Shown here: one piece after another, positions 19,025-27,676 of the stretch
Layout: the number at the start of each line of letters is the position of its first letter
Numbering within the stretch: the first letter of the stretch is position 1
Assembly (NCBI RefSeq): GCF_001457035.1
Contig: NZ_KQ758618.1
Span: forward strand, 372,001 to 436,000
Direction: 5' to 3'
Length of the DNA stretch: 64,000 bases
From: Fictibacillus enclensis
GTDB taxonomy: Bacteria; Bacillota; Bacilli; Bacillales; Fictibacillaceae
Notes under the pieces: generated by a model
Database searches by the model: none
Told to the model about the DNA's origin: nothing
The model's input: the letters and a program-made list of their open reading frames with translations, nothing else
Translations under genes and position numbers: made by a program

Positions 19025-20809
19025 ATGTCTAACACAATGGAAAAAGTATTTAAAGGCGGAAGTTTTTTAGTGGAGGATATTCAGGCGGAGGATCTGTTTA
19101 CACCGGAAGATTTTTCAGAAGAACATTTAATGATTGCTAAAACAACGGAAGATTATGTGGTAAAAGAAGTGGTGCCGCAAATTGACAAAATTGAAAATCA
19201 TCAATTTGATATTTCAAGAAAACTGCTGACCAAAGCGGGAGAGCTCGGCCTGTTGGGTGCCGATGTTCCGGAAGCTTACGGCGGCCTTGAGCTCGACAAA
19301 ATTTCATCTTCACTGATTACGGAAAAGTTTGCCCGTGCCAGAGGCTTCTCCTTAAGTTATGGCGCACACGTAGGAATCGGTTCTCTTCCTATAGTACTGT
19401 TCGGAAATGAAGACCAGAAACAACGGTACCTTCCTGATCTGGCCACGGGAACCAGAATTGCCGCATATGCTCTGACAGAACCAGGATCAGGTTCGGATGC
19501 TTTGGGGGCGAAAACCACTGCAAGGTTGAATGAAGAGGGTACACACTATATCCTAAACGGTGAAAAACAATGGATTACCAACTCGGCATTTGCAGATGTA
19601 TTCATAGTATACGCGAAGATTGACGGCGAACAATTCTCTGCATTTATCGTGGAGCGGAACTTCCCTGGTGTTTCCACGGGTCCAGAAGAAAAGAAAATGG
19701 GAATTAAGGGCTCTTCAACAAGAACATTGATCCTGGAGGATGTTTCTGTGCCAAAAGAAAACCTGCTCGGCGAAGCGGGAAGAGGCCATGTGATTGCCTT
19801 CAACATATTAAATATTGGCCGTTATAAGCTTGCGGTAGGCTGCGTGGGCGGGTCAAAGCGCGGAATTGAGGTCTCAGCCAAATATGCCAATGAACGTTCC
19901 CAGTTCAAACGCAAAATCAGCTCATTCCCGCTCATTCAGGAGAAAATCGCTAACATGGCCGTAAAGACATATGCTTCCGAAAGCTCGGTTTACCGTACGG
20001 TCGGTCTTTTTGAAAAGCGGCTGGGCGGATTGGATGCTGAGGCGCAAAAAGATGGCAAAGAAGTGGCAAAAGCCATTGCTGAATACGCCATTGAGTGCTC
20101 CCTGAATAAGTTCTTTGCATCAGAAGTTCTTGATTACGTGGTGGATGAAGCAGTACAAATCCATGGGGGATATGGCTTCATGGCCGAATATGAAGTAGAG
20201 GGAGCGTACAGGGATTCCCGTATCAACCGAATCTTTGAAGGAACGAATGAAATCAACCGTTTGCTGGTTCCGGGGACTCTTGTCCGCAAAGCGATGAAAG
20301 GTGAATTGCCGCTGATTGAAAAGGCAACTGCCCTACAGAATGAATTAATGATGATGATGCCTCAGGAAGTGGGAACTGAACCGCTGGAACAGGAGAAGTA
20401 TCTCGTCAGCATGGGTAAGAAGATCATTTTAATGGTCGCAGGTCTTGCCGTGCAAAAGTTTGGTCAGAAGCTTGAAAATGAACAGGAGATCCTGGCAAAC
20501 CTTGCAGATCTGGTGAGCGAGGTATACGCGATGGAATCAACAGTATTGCGTACAGAAAAAGCCATAAACCGAACCGGCCTTGAGAAGAACACACAAAAGC
20601 TGTTAATGACCCAGGTGTTCTGTCAGGAAGCCTTCAACCGTATGGAAGCTCATGCCAAAGAATCGATTATCGGAGTAGAAGAAGGAGATACCCTTCGCAT
20701 GATGCTGTCTGCTCTGCGCAAGCTCACACGCCATACACCGACTAATGTCATCAAGAAAAAACGTGAAATAGCCGCTGTTGTATTGGAGGAAGAACGTTAC
20801 GTTATTTAA
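19025..20809 (+). CDS. fadE: Acyl-CoA dehydrogenase
   Basis: The 594-residue flavoprotein carries out the first step of beta-oxidation. Motifs include AYALTEPGSGSDA (FAD/substrate loop, about residues 140-152), QWITNSAFADVF, the QIHGGYGFMAEYEVE segment and RINRIFEGTNEINR. About 200 residues follow the catalytic domain, the long C-terminal extension typical of bacillar FadE (YusJ) and VLCAD-like enzymes. ATG 19025 follows CAGGAGGGG. A strong terminator after the stop ends the operon. Confidence 0.94.
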   Translation: MSNTMEKVFKGGSFLVEDIQAEDLFTPEDFSEEHLMIAKTTEDYVVKEVVPQIDKIENHQFDISRKLLTKAGELGLLGADVPEAYGGLELDKISSSLITEKFARARGFSLSYGAHVGIGSLPIVLFGNEDQKQRYLPDLATGTRIAAYALTEPGSGSDALGAKTTARLNEEGTHYILNGEKQWITNSAFADVFIVYAKIDGEQFSAFIVERNFPGVSTGPEEKKMGIKGSSTRTLILEDVSVPKENLLGEAGRGHVIAFNILNIGRYKLAVGCVGGSKRGIEVSAKYANERSQFKRKISSFPLIQEKIANMAVKTYASESSVYRTVGLFEKRLGGLDAEAQKDGKEVAKAIAEYAIECSLNKFFASEVLDYVVDEAVQIHGGYGFMAEYEVEGAYRDSRINRIFEGTNEINRLLVPGTLVRKAMKGELPLIEKATALQNELMMMMPQEVGTEPLEQEKYLVSMGKKIILMVAGLAVQKFGQKLENEQEILANLADLVSEVYAMESTVLRTEKAINRTGLEKNTQKLLMTQVFCQEAFNRMEAHAKESIIGVEEGDTLRMMLSALRKLTRHTPTNVIKKKREIAAVVLEEERYVI

Positions 20810-20856
20810 GTTTCATACTACCACTGCCTTATCTTGAAAGTACTCTCTCATATTTG

Positions 20857-20886
20857 GCTCCGGTACATTGCCGGAGCATTTTTTTT
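20857..20886 (+). terminator. Terminator of the fadNAE operon
   Basis: GCTCCGG (20857-20863) and CCGGAGC (20871-20877) pair around a 7-base loop, with a run of eight Ts after. Confidence 0.9.
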
Positions 20887-20973
20887 GTGTTAATCATGAT
20901 GAGACTGATGATTAATTTCCCTTTACGTGGCAACACTATTTTGTGTTACTATGGAAAGGAAGGAGTGAAACAA

Positions 20974-21336
20974 ATGAGCCTGACTTTTTACCAGTATCCC
21001 AAATGCGGAACATGCCAGAAAGCAAAGAAATGGCTGGAAAATCATGATGTTCCATTCGAATCTGTCCATATCGTTGAAAACCCTCCTTCAAAAGAGGAAA
21101 TCAAGGAACTTGTCTTGAAAAGCGGACTGGATTTAAAAAAATTCTTTAATACGAGTGGAATGAAGTACAGAGAGCTCGGCTTAAAGGATAAAATCAAAAG
21201 TGCTTCCAATGAGGAACTGTTTGATTTACTCGCTTCTGACGGCATGCTGCTGAAGCGCCCGATTGCCACCGATGGAACACAGGTAACCGTCGGATTTAAA
21301 GAAGATACATATCAACAGACATGGGCATCAAAATAG
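20974..21336 (+). CDS. ArsC/Spx-family thioredoxin-fold protein (YusI-like)
   Basis: The 120-residue protein begins MSLTFYQYPKCGTCQKAKKW, giving the CxxC redox pair (Cys 11 and 14) of the Spx/ArsC family, followed by the conserved SGMKYRELGLK and LLKRPIATDG segments. The Arg and Pro of KRPI are typical of ArsC-like proteins. It is neither a classic arsenate reductase of the LMW-phosphatase type nor Spx itself, and its position before gcvH matches yusI. ATG 20974 follows AAGGAAGGAG; the longer frame from 20854 would run through the fad terminator. Confidence 0.85.
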   Translation: MSLTFYQYPKCGTCQKAKKWLENHDVPFESVHIVENPPSKEEIKELVLKSGLDLKKFFNTSGMKYRELGLKDKIKSASNEELFDLLASDGMLLKRPIATDGTQVTVGFKEDTYQQTWASK

Positions 21337-21403
21337 TTGCTTAACTATAATAAATTTAATATTATAGTTATTATAAATAACAAGAAAGCCTGGAGGGATA
21401 CGA

Positions 21404-21790
21404 ATGAATTTTCCAAAAGAATTGCGTTATTCAGAAGAACATGAATGGGTTAAAGTTGAAGAAGGAAATAAAGTAAGAATTGGTATTACCGATTTTGCAC
21501 AAGATGAGCTGGGTGATATCGTATTCGTAGAACTGCCGGAAGTAGGCGACGAAATCAAAGCGGACGAGCCATTTGGCAGCGTTGAATCCGTGAAAACCGT
21601 TTCCGAGCTTTATGCTCCAATTTCCGGAAAAGTCGTTGAAATCAATGAAGAGCTGGATGACAGCCCGGAACTCGTAAACGAATCTGCTTATGAAAAGGCA
21701 TGGATGATTGTGGTTGAAGCATCTGATCTTTCTGAAACAGAAAACCTCATGTCAGCTGAACAATATGAAGAAATGACAAAAGAGGATTAA
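21404..21790 (+). CDS. gcvH: Glycine cleavage system H protein
   Basis: The 128-residue lipoyl carrier has the lipoylation motif [15 protein letters not shown] with Lys 64 as the attachment site, and the typical N-terminal EEHEWVKVE. It shuttles the aminomethyl group in glycine cleavage, and in Bacillus GcvH also acts as the donor protein in lipoate assembly, which links it to lipA in this window. ATG 21404 follows CTGGAGGG. The rest of the glycine cleavage genes are not in the window. Confidence 0.96.
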   Translation: MNFPKELRYSEEHEWVKVEEGNKVRIGITDFAQDELGDIVFVELPEVGDEIKADEPFGSVESVKTVSELYAPISGKVVEINEELDDSPELVNESAYEKAWMIVVEASDLSETENLMSAEQYEEMTKED

Positions 21791-21871
21791 TCCGTTACAA
21801 AGAATTTCAATGAGTAGGGCGCTTCTTTCCGGAGACAATAGAAACATCTTCTCCGGAAGGAAGTGACTTCA

Positions 21872-22126
21872 TTGAACATGAACGATTCGAATCAAAATGC
21901 GAAATCAGATATCACAACTAAGGTGTATGGAAAAATGGATGCGGGCTACATGTCTTTGTTCCATGACAACCAAAAAATCGGACGCGTCGTTTTTTCCGAT
22001 CAGGGCAATCAATATGAAATGGCTGAAGGTTTTGAGTTTGATGCTGAAAAAATCTATAAAAAGAATGATTCAGCACAGAAATATCCCAAAAGCTATGTTC
22101 AGGGATGCGATGAGGGCTGGTGTTAG
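21872..22126 (+). CDS. YusG-like small protein (DUF2553-like)
   Basis: An acidic protein of about 84 residues with a short beta-rich core, TTKVYGKMDAGYMSLFHDNQ, and a C-terminus ending GCDEGWC with two cysteines. Location right after gcvH and resemblance to YusG suggest this family; the match is from memory. TTG 21872 is best spaced from GGAAGGAAG; GTG 21863 and ATG 21878 are alternatives. The function is unknown. Confidence 0.62.
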   Translation: MNMNDSNQNAKSDITTKVYGKMDAGYMSLFHDNQKIGRVVFSDQGNQYEMAEGFEFDAEKIYKKNDSAQKYPKSYVQGCDEGWC

Positions 22127-22169
22127 TTCATGCCTTGTAAGTCCGGCACACTTTGATGATTATTTTGTA

Positions 22170-22207
22170 GCAAAAAAGGACAAGCCCTCGGGCTTGTCCT
22201 TTTTTGC
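22170..22207. terminator. Bidirectional terminator between yusG-like and gsiB-like genes
   Basis: An 18-bp perfect stem (22170-22187 with 22190-22207) closed by a very tight turn, with A-run and T-run inside the arms, between two convergent genes. Confidence 0.95.
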
Positions 22208-22217
22208 TTGATATATA

Positions 22218-22607
22218 TTAATCGTTGTTATTGCGGCTGTTACCGCCTTTTTGTCCAATATCTCTGTAAAAATCTTTATCGTGGCTTTCGGAAGTAGCTT
22301 CTCCGCCTTTTTTACCGATTTCCTGATAAAAATCTTTATCATGGCTGTCGGCTGTGGACTCCCCGCCTTTTTTACCAATGTCCTGGTAGAAGTCTTTATC
22401 ATGGCTGGAAGCAGTTGACTCTCCGCCTTTTTTACCGATTTCCTGATAGAAGTCTTTGTCGTGGCTTTCGGAAGTAGACTCCCCGCCTTTTTTGCCGATC
22501 TCCTGATAGAAATCTTTCCCATGGGTTTTGGATGTTTTTTCTCCGCCCATGCGACCGGCTTCTTCTCTGCTCATTCCATCTCTGTTGTCATTATTGTTTC
22601 TAGCCAT
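22218..22607 (-). CDS. gsiB: General stress protein with KGG repeats (GsiB-like)
   Basis: The 129-residue hydrophilic protein contains five tandem copies of a 20-residue unit built on KDFYQEIGKKGGES, the KGG motif of GsiB and LEA-like stress proteins. There is no hydrophobic core or signal peptide, so it is likely disordered and cytoplasmic, protecting during desiccation or general stress. ATG 22607 follows AAGAGGAGGAATT. A SigB-type promoter and a 5' stem-loop lie upstream on the same strand. The 60-bp DNA repeats are visible directly (for example at about 22260, 22320, 22380, 22440, 22500). Confidence 0.9.
   Translation of the reverse strand: MARNNNDNRDGMSREEAGRMGGEKTSKTHGKDFYQEIGKKGGESTSESHDKDFYQEIGKKGGESTASSHDKDFYQDIGKKGGESTADSHDKDFYQEIGKKGGEATSESHDKDFYRDIGQKGGNSRNNND
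22258..22557 (-). repeat. Five 60-bp tandem repeats within gsiB-like gene
   Basis: The coding strand repeats about every 60 bases with AAAGACTTC/AAAGATTTT and GGCGGGGAG blocks and small synonymous differences. Copy number could vary by slippage or recombination. This is a coding repeat and not a CRISPR array. Confidence 0.8.
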
Positions 22608-22641
22608 TTCTAATTCCTCCTCTTATGGTAAAAAGTAATTT

Positions 22642-22671
22642 TTCAACAGTTGTTTTCTTGGTACTGTTGAA
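22642..22671 (-). promoter_or_regulatory. 5'-end stem-loop in the gsiB leader
   Basis: ACTGTTGAA (22663-22671) and TTCAACAGT (22642-22650) make a 9-bp stem with a 12-base loop. It starts only a few bases from the transcription start predicted from the SigB promoter, a position where hairpins stabilise Bacillus mRNAs. Confidence 0.55.
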
Positions 22672-22684
22672 CTTAGAGAAACAA

Positions 22685-22709
22685 TATCCCCTTTTCGTTA
22701 TCGTTAAAC
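22685..22709 (-). promoter_or_regulatory. SigB promoter of gsiB-like gene
   Basis: On the minus strand GTTTAA (22709-22704) and GGGATA (22690-22685) are spaced by 13 bases, matching the general-stress SigB consensus (GTTTAA, N12-14, GGGWAW). Confidence 0.78.
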
Positions 22710-22906
22710 GACTTTAGGAGAAGTTAGTACGATTTTCCTTACTGGGTTGCCTTCTTGTGGTAATAAAGGGTGGTTACCCAGAAGAAACGGACAGTTTTAT
22801 TAACACTTGAAAGAGGATTCTAATAAAATAAAGGGTATTATAATAACTAAGAGAAATATCAATCGTTTTAATACTTGTTCTTTAGAAGAAATAGGAGAGA
22901 TGATTG

Positions 22907-23254
22907 ATGGATAACAACAGTGATAAAGTTATAATCGTTGAAGGCAAATCTGACAAGGATAAGCTGATCTCCATACTGAATGAGCCTGTTGAAATTATCT
23001 GCACCAATGGAACAATGGGGCTTTCACGCCTCGAAGAACTGGCAATCGAAATTGAAAACAGAGATGTTTATATATTGGTTGATGCAGACGAAGCCGGTGC
23101 AAAACTGCGAAAAATGCTGCAAAGAGAACTTCCGAACGCTGAACATTTATACATTCATAAGATGTACCGGGAAGTGGCAAAGACTCCACTCATGTACCTT
23201 GCTAATATTTTGCTGGGTGCCCGTTTTACGATAAATAAAAATTGTTTGGGATAG
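22907..23254 (+). CDS. Toprim-domain protein (YusF-like)
   Basis: The 115-residue protein is a single Toprim domain: KVIIVEGKSDKDKL gives the conserved Glu, and YILVDADEAGAKLRKML gives the DxD motif, as in primases and small ribonuclease M5-like proteins. It is a stand-alone Toprim protein as YusF in B. subtilis; the nucleic-acid substrate is unknown. ATG 22907 follows AGGAGAGA with good spacing, while the adjacent TTG 22904 is too close. The next gene starts 9 bases after the stop, suggesting co-transcription. Confidence 0.85.
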   Translation: MDNNSDKVIIVEGKSDKDKLISILNEPVEIICTNGTMGLSRLEELAIEIENRDVYILVDADEAGAKLRKMLQRELPNAEHLYIHKMYREVAKTPLMYLANILLGARFTINKNCLG

Positions 23255-23263
23255 GAGGAATGT

Positions 23264-24301
23264 ATGTACCGCTTTTGCCTGTTGCTGCTGCTGATCTTGA
23301 CTGCATGTTCTTCTGAGGAAACCGGAAAAAAAGAAAAGCGACCACAGGAAAAAACAAAGATCTTTGCAAAGAATTTAAACGTTCCCTGGCAGATCGATTT
23401 TTATAATGGAGAGACCTATATTTCTGAAAGGACCGGGAAAATGACGAAAGTGACGAAACAAGGAAAGAAGGTTCCTGTGTCATTATCATTTTCCAAAAAG
23501 GTTCTTTCAGAAGGGGAGGGTGGTTTCCTTGGCTTTTTATTTGATCCGGAGGCCGGGGAGAATCACAGGGCTTATGCCTATTACACGTATCAGGAAAAGG
23601 GAAAGGTGTACAATCGAATCGTCTCTTTAAAAGCAGGACAGGCATCTTTGAAAGAAGATCGTGTGCTCCTTGAAGGGATACCTGGAGGGTCGATTCATAA
23701 TGGCGGAAGAATCAAATTTGGACCTGACGGAAAACTGTATGCAACCACCGGAGATTCAGGGGATGATTCGCTTGCCCAGAACAAGGACAGTCTTGCTGGA
23801 AAAATTTTAAGAATGAATGCCGATGGATCCATACCAAAGGATAACCCGTTTAACCATTCTTATGTGTATTCCTACGGACACCGCAATCCACAGGGGCTTG
23901 CATGGGATGGAGACAAAATGTTTTCAACTGAGCATGGTTCAACCAACTATGACGAAATAAACGGGGTCAAAGCTGGGGAAAATTACGGGTGGCCGGTCAT
24001 TAAAGGGGATGAATCCAAAGAAAACATGGAAAAGCCTCTTCTTCATTCGGGAAGAAAGACATGGGCACCGTCGGGTATTGCCATCAAGGACAGCAAGATT
24101 TATATTGCCTGTCTGCGCGGAGAAAAGATCATTAAAGTAAACACATCCGGCAAGCAGATGGAAACGATGGCGAGCAATCATGGCCGTATCAGGGATGTTC
24201 AAGTTCATAACGGGGCGCTTTATTTCTTAACTAACAATAAAGATGGCAGGGGAACACCGAAACAAAATGATGACAAGATGCTCGAAATGAGCAGTTTTTA
24301 A
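23264..24301 (+). CDS. Lipoprotein, PQQ-dependent sugar dehydrogenase (GSDH) family
   Basis: The 345-residue product has a lipoprotein signal (LLLLLILTACSSEE; Cys about residue 15) and a beta-propeller domain with the glucose/sorbosone dehydrogenase motifs PWQIDFY, GGSIHNGGRIKFGPDG, YATTGDSGD, SYGHRNPQGLAW and FSTEHGSTNYDEIN. Soluble glucose dehydrogenases of this family oxidise aldose sugars using PQQ; many bacillar homologues have no proven substrate and no PQQ synthesis genes. ATG 23264 follows AGGAGGAA and the gene is tightly linked to the Toprim gene. Confidence 0.9.
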   Translation: MYRFCLLLLLILTACSSEETGKKEKRPQEKTKIFAKNLNVPWQIDFYNGETYISERTGKMTKVTKQGKKVPVSLSFSKKVLSEGEGGFLGFLFDPEAGENHRAYAYYTYQEKGKVYNRIVSLKAGQASLKEDRVLLEGIPGGSIHNGGRIKFGPDGKLYATTGDSGDDSLAQNKDSLAGKILRMNADGSIPKDNPFNHSYVYSYGHRNPQGLAWDGDKMFSTEHGSTNYDEINGVKAGENYGWPVIKGDESKENMEKPLLHSGRKTWAPSGIAIKDSKIYIACLRGEKIIKVNTSGKQMETMASNHGRIRDVQVHNGALYFLTNNKDGRGTPKQNDDKMLEMSSF

Positions 24302-24317
24302 AGGATTGGGGAGAAGT

Positions 24318-24647
24318 ATGAAGGATTTAACTAACTTAGAGACACAGGATTATATTGAGGAGTCGGCAGAGGTACCGGCGGCTCTCTATATTCAAACACC
24401 ACTTTGCGGCACCTGCAAAATGGGCAGGCGAATGCTTGAGATCACACTGGAAGCGTTGGACAAGCCAGGAAACAAACAGCCCAAGGTGGGCGCAATCAAT
24501 TTAAATGCCATGCCAGAACTGGCTGAAAAATACAACATTACCAGTGTACCGTGCCTCCTTTTTTTAAATCGCGGGATTGCCGTACGCAAGATTTATGCCA
24601 TGCAATCTGTTGATTTTTTGTATCATAACTTAAAAAAGTACCTTTAA
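24318..24647 (+). CDS. Thioredoxin-like protein (YusE-like)
   Basis: The 109-residue protein has the thioredoxin-type active site PLCGTCKMGRRML (CGTC) near residue 32 and the cis-Pro loop TSVPCLLFL near residue 77. The active-site dipeptide GT differs from the GP of thioredoxin, so the redox potential may differ. It probably acts as a thiol-disulfide oxidoreductase in the cytoplasm. ATG 24318 follows TTGGGGAG; the 12-base-upstream TTG has no SD of its own. The gene is 16 bases after the GSDH lipoprotein, so it likely belongs to the same transcript. Confidence 0.86.
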   Translation: MKDLTNLETQDYIEESAEVPAALYIQTPLCGTCKMGRRMLEITLEALDKPGNKQPKVGAINLNAMPELAEKYNITSVPCLLFLNRGIAVRKIYAMQSVDFLYHNLKKYL

Positions 24648-24670
24648 AGGCACATTCAGTGTCTTTTTTC
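24646..24670 (+). terminator. Terminator after the yusE-like gene
   Basis: AAAGGCAC pairs with GTGTCTTT (one G-U pair) around ATTCA and a T-rich run follows. Confidence 0.75.
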
Positions 24671-25044
24671 TTTTTTAGGGGGTGTTTTTTAAATGTAATA
24701 CATGGTTGGTGTGGTAAAATAAAACAAAAATATGTAAATCATTTTACATCACATTTCAGCCATTAAAACAGATGAAATTCCCTTGAAAAAGCTATGATAC
24801 CAAGCAAGTCAGTGGTAATTTCTGATTTATCGGCACAGAAGCTAGTTTTTTCTTTTTCAGAAACGTGACAGAAAGATTACAAAAAGGCGGTAGTCCTGTA
24901 ATATTGTTATACAACTGTATCCTACAAACCTACAAATCAATGGTATAAATGTATAGGAGAGCTTGAAACTTGTTTGCTCCTGTCGACTTTTGGGGAATTT
25001 CGTCCTCCGAAAGTTAAAACAACCTGGATTTAAGAGGTGAAATA
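24671..25044 (+). other. Gene-free leader upstream of sigI
   Basis: No reading frame with a ribosome binding site is visible. The stretch is A/T-rich and ends with the SD GAGGTG of sigI. SigI promotes its own gene in B. subtilis, but I could not place a convincing SigI or SigA promoter here by eye. Confidence 0.5.
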
Positions 25045-25800
25045 ATGTCAATGTCTACTGCATTTGTATCAAGAATAAAAAACAGCACTAGCGCTATAAA
25101 TAATATTGAAGATAAAGTTATGAACATCCAAAGAGGAAATGATTTTTTACGAAATGAACTGATTGAAGCCTATCAGCCCTTTATTAAAAAGGTGACATCA
25201 AAGGTTTGCAGTCAATATATAGATCGAACAATGGACGAATTTAGTGTAGGTCTGTATGCATTCAATGAGGCAATTGATCAATACCAGGAAGGACAGGGAA
25301 GCCGATTCCTCTCTTTTGCTGATATGGTGATCCGCAGAAGAGTGATTGATTATATTCGTAAAGAAGTAAGGCAGAACCGGTTAATTTATCTCCAGCCTGA
25401 TGAAGAGGACGAAGAAGGCCGCGTTGAGGATAGCTATGCTGAACAAAAAGCGGCAATGGATCATTATGAAGAAAGCATTCAGGCTGAAAATCGTGTGTAT
25501 GAAATTGAGGAGTATCAAAAGCTGCTAAAAGATTTCAACTTGAATTTCAAAGTGCTAAGCAAACATTGTCCGAAGCACGTTGATGCACGTGAAAATGCGA
25601 AAGAAATTGCCCGGCTGCTCGTTGAAAACCGGGAAATGGCTGAGTTTTTATTGGAGAAAAAACAACTTCCCATAAAAGATTTGTTAAGCATGGTCTCCTG
25701 CAGTCGTAAAACGATAGAGCGAAATCGAAAGTATATAATAGCGGTATCGCTAATATATCTAGGGGACTTTAAAGCGTTAAAGTCTTATATTCAGCCTTAA
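25045..25800 (+). CDS. sigI: RNA polymerase sigma factor SigI
   Basis: The 251-residue protein has sigma region 2 motifs (FSVGLYAFNEAIDQYQEG and FLSFADMVIRRRVIDYIRKE) followed not by a standard region 4 but by the SigI-type C-terminal domain ending in a helix-turn-helix-like CSRKTIERNRKYIIAV. SigI in B. subtilis serves heat and cell-wall stress; clostridial paralogues respond to polysaccharides. ATG 25045 follows GAGGTG. The next gene encodes its cognate anti-sigma factor RsgI. Confidence 0.94.
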   Translation: MSMSTAFVSRIKNSTSAINNIEDKVMNIQRGNDFLRNELIEAYQPFIKKVTSKVCSQYIDRTMDEFSVGLYAFNEAIDQYQEGQGSRFLSFADMVIRRRVIDYIRKEVRQNRLIYLQPDEEDEEGRVEDSYAEQKAAMDHYEESIQAENRVYEIEEYQKLLKDFNLNFKVLSKHCPKHVDARENAKEIARLLVENREMAEFLLEKKQLPIKDLLSMVSCSRKTIERNRKYIIAVSLIYLGDFKALKSYIQP

Positions 25801-25904
25801 ATAAGGGGAAGTTAAACGGTTGTAATTATTCGTGTGGCCTAAAAGCTGGCTCATGATGGTTATGATACGAAGCAGATCCTTCGCCTTCAGGGGGGATATG
25901 TGGA

Positions 25905-27194
25905 ATGAAGAACGGTATTTTGATGGAAGTTAAGAAAGGAAAAGCGATTCTTTTAACAAAAGACGGGTCATTTGTCTCGGTTAAACTGCCACGGGGAAAA
26001 AAACTGGTGCCGGGAATGGAATATGACGTCTCTAGTTTATACAGAAGCAAGACCAGGCGCTTTTTTCTTCCTTCACTTTCTTTGTCTATAGGAGCACTAC
26101 TCATATTTGTGTTATTTTCGGGTGTAAACCCGTTGAGCCGCAACGACCATACTGTTGCGGCTTATGTCAGTTTTGACGTGAATCCGAGCCTCGAGGCTGC
26201 GGTTAATGAAAATCTTCAGGTCGTTCAAGTAAAAGCGTTCAACCCGGAAGGAGAAAACCTGATCCACTCCCTTCAGTATGCGAAGGATGTCAGCCTGTTT
26301 CAATTTGCTTCTTCACTGTTGAATGCTTATGACCAACAAGGTTATCTTTCCAAGAATCCGGACGTGCTGATTGCGTCTACTATTGTGGATCAAAGTGATA
26401 AAAAGATGTCTTCATCCCTCCAAGATGCTGTAACAGCCATTAAACGCAATGCTGCTGTCTATAATGAGAAAGCAGCCATCGACATCAAGAGCCTTGATAT
26501 AAAAAAGCGTAATGCAGCAAAGAAAAATGGAGTATCGCCAGGGAAATATTTGATGTATCTTTATGCAAAGCAAAACCATGATCCGCTTTCTTTAAAAGAC
26601 GTCAAAAAGATGTCATTTTCCGAGCTGAAAAAAAAGATGGAGAAGAAAAACGACCAGCAGCATAAAAAGAATAAGGAAAACATGGAAGTACCCGAAAAAA
26701 TCAAGCGGAACGAGAGAAATATCCAGCCTGAAAAGACCCATCCAAAAAAGGCGGTTAAACAACCATCCGCCAAGACTGAACCAGTAAGAAAAACCTCATA
26801 TAAAGAAACGAATAAAAAAGCGGATTCGATGCAAAGCAATAAAAAAATGACAGTTAAATCTGCTGAACCTGCCCAGCAGGAGAATAGGAAAGTGATGAGT
26901 CAAAATAATCAGGCCGGGTTTCATTCATTCGGCTCTGTACATAAACATCCGGATAAAAAATGGAAGAAACCACCGGGAAAAGGCCAGCCAACGCCGCAGC
27001 CTTCTTTCCGAAATTCACCGAAGGATCAAAACAAGATGAAGGTGAAAACCGTACCCGTCCATAAGAAAAAGATGAACAAAGACAAACCGGGGCCGCAAAA
27101 ACAACGGTTTAACCATGAGAAAAAGTGGGGCAGAGGCCAAGCCACGCCCAAAAAGGAACATCCAGGTCATCGTCATCAAAAGAAAGCAAGCTAA
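25905..27194 (+). CDS. rsgI: Anti-sigma-I factor RsgI
   Basis: The 429-residue protein has the N-terminal cytoplasmic RsgI anti-sigma domain (residues 1 to about 45, MEVKKGKAILLTKDG), one transmembrane segment (about 53-73), the conserved juxtamembrane extracellular region AAYVSFDVNPSLEAAVN, and then a long low-complexity tail from about residue 230 rich in Lys, Gln, Pro and His. It should hold SigI inactive at the membrane until an external signal triggers release. ATG 25905 follows GGGGGAT. A 104-base gap separates it from sigI. No carbohydrate-binding module is visible in the tail. Confidence 0.9.
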   Translation: MKNGILMEVKKGKAILLTKDGSFVSVKLPRGKKLVPGMEYDVSSLYRSKTRRFFLPSLSLSIGALLIFVLFSGVNPLSRNDHTVAAYVSFDVNPSLEAAVNENLQVVQVKAFNPEGENLIHSLQYAKDVSLFQFASSLLNAYDQQGYLSKNPDVLIASTIVDQSDKKMSSSLQDAVTAIKRNAAVYNEKAAIDIKSLDIKKRNAAKKNGVSPGKYLMYLYAKQNHDPLSLKDVKKMSFSELKKKMEKKNDQQHKKNKENMEVPEKIKRNERNIQPEKTHPKKAVKQPSAKTEPVRKTSYKETNKKADSMQSNKKMTVKSAEPAQQENRKVMSQNNQAGFHSFGSVHKHPDKKWKKPPGKGQPTPQPSFRNSPKDQNKMKVKTVPVHKKKMNKDKPGPQKQRFNHEKKWGRGQATPKKEHPGHRHQKKAS

Positions 27195-27295
27195 AAATCG
27201 ACAGAAGGACCCTTTAACTGTCGAAGGATCCTTACAGGAAGAGGGTCCAGCCTCCTCGAACCCTTTTAGAAGGGATATAACGAGGGGGAATTTTG

Positions 27296-27619
27296 ATGAA
27301 TTGGGATCAATGGGTGGATCATATTCAAAAAACAGATTTTCTCCGTCCGCTTGTGGGGAATGAGAGGGCGAGTGTATCACTGGAAGGGAAAACCATCTGT
27401 ATCACCTTTATCAACACCATCACGGAGAAGCAAAGAAAAATACTGCTTTCAGGCAATGATGAGGAATTACGGCTTGTTTGCAATGGTGAAAGTCATTTGA
27501 GCAAACTGATCAAACAAGGAAAGCTGTCTTTTACAGGGACATACAGAGAACAGTTAAAACTCGAATCATTACTGTACTTGGCCCGCAGTCAACGAACAGG
27601 GACAAAAGAAATGGTTTGA
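27296..27619 (+). CDS. SCP2-like sterol-carrier fold protein (YusD-like)
   Basis: A 107-residue protein, MNWDQWVDHIQKTDFLRPLV, whose alternation of strands (ASVSLEGKTICITF, LRLVCNGE, GKLSFTGTYREQLKLESLL) fits the SCP-2 sterol-transfer-like fold assigned to YusD. The position between yusE-like genes and metN agrees with that. ATG 27296 follows GAGGGGG. There is no catalytic motif; lipid or acyl-CoA binding is inferred from the fold only. Confidence 0.62.
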   Translation: MNWDQWVDHIQKTDFLRPLVGNERASVSLEGKTICITFINTITEKQRKILLSGNDEELRLVCNGESHLSKLIKQGKLSFTGTYREQLKLESLLYLARSQRTGTKEMV

Positions 27620-27676
27620 CAGTAAATGTACGTGATGATAAAATCCATACTGCAAGCTGAAAACTTAAACATTTCG

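Noticed and set aside
22258-22557. Regular repeats that could suggest a CRISPR array
   Set aside because: The whole unit repeats with no unique spacers and the array is an open KGG-motif coding sequence.
27195-27295. Terminator after rsgI
   Set aside because: GACAG/CTGTC and GGACCC-like pairs exist but no clean stem with a T-run could be drawn.
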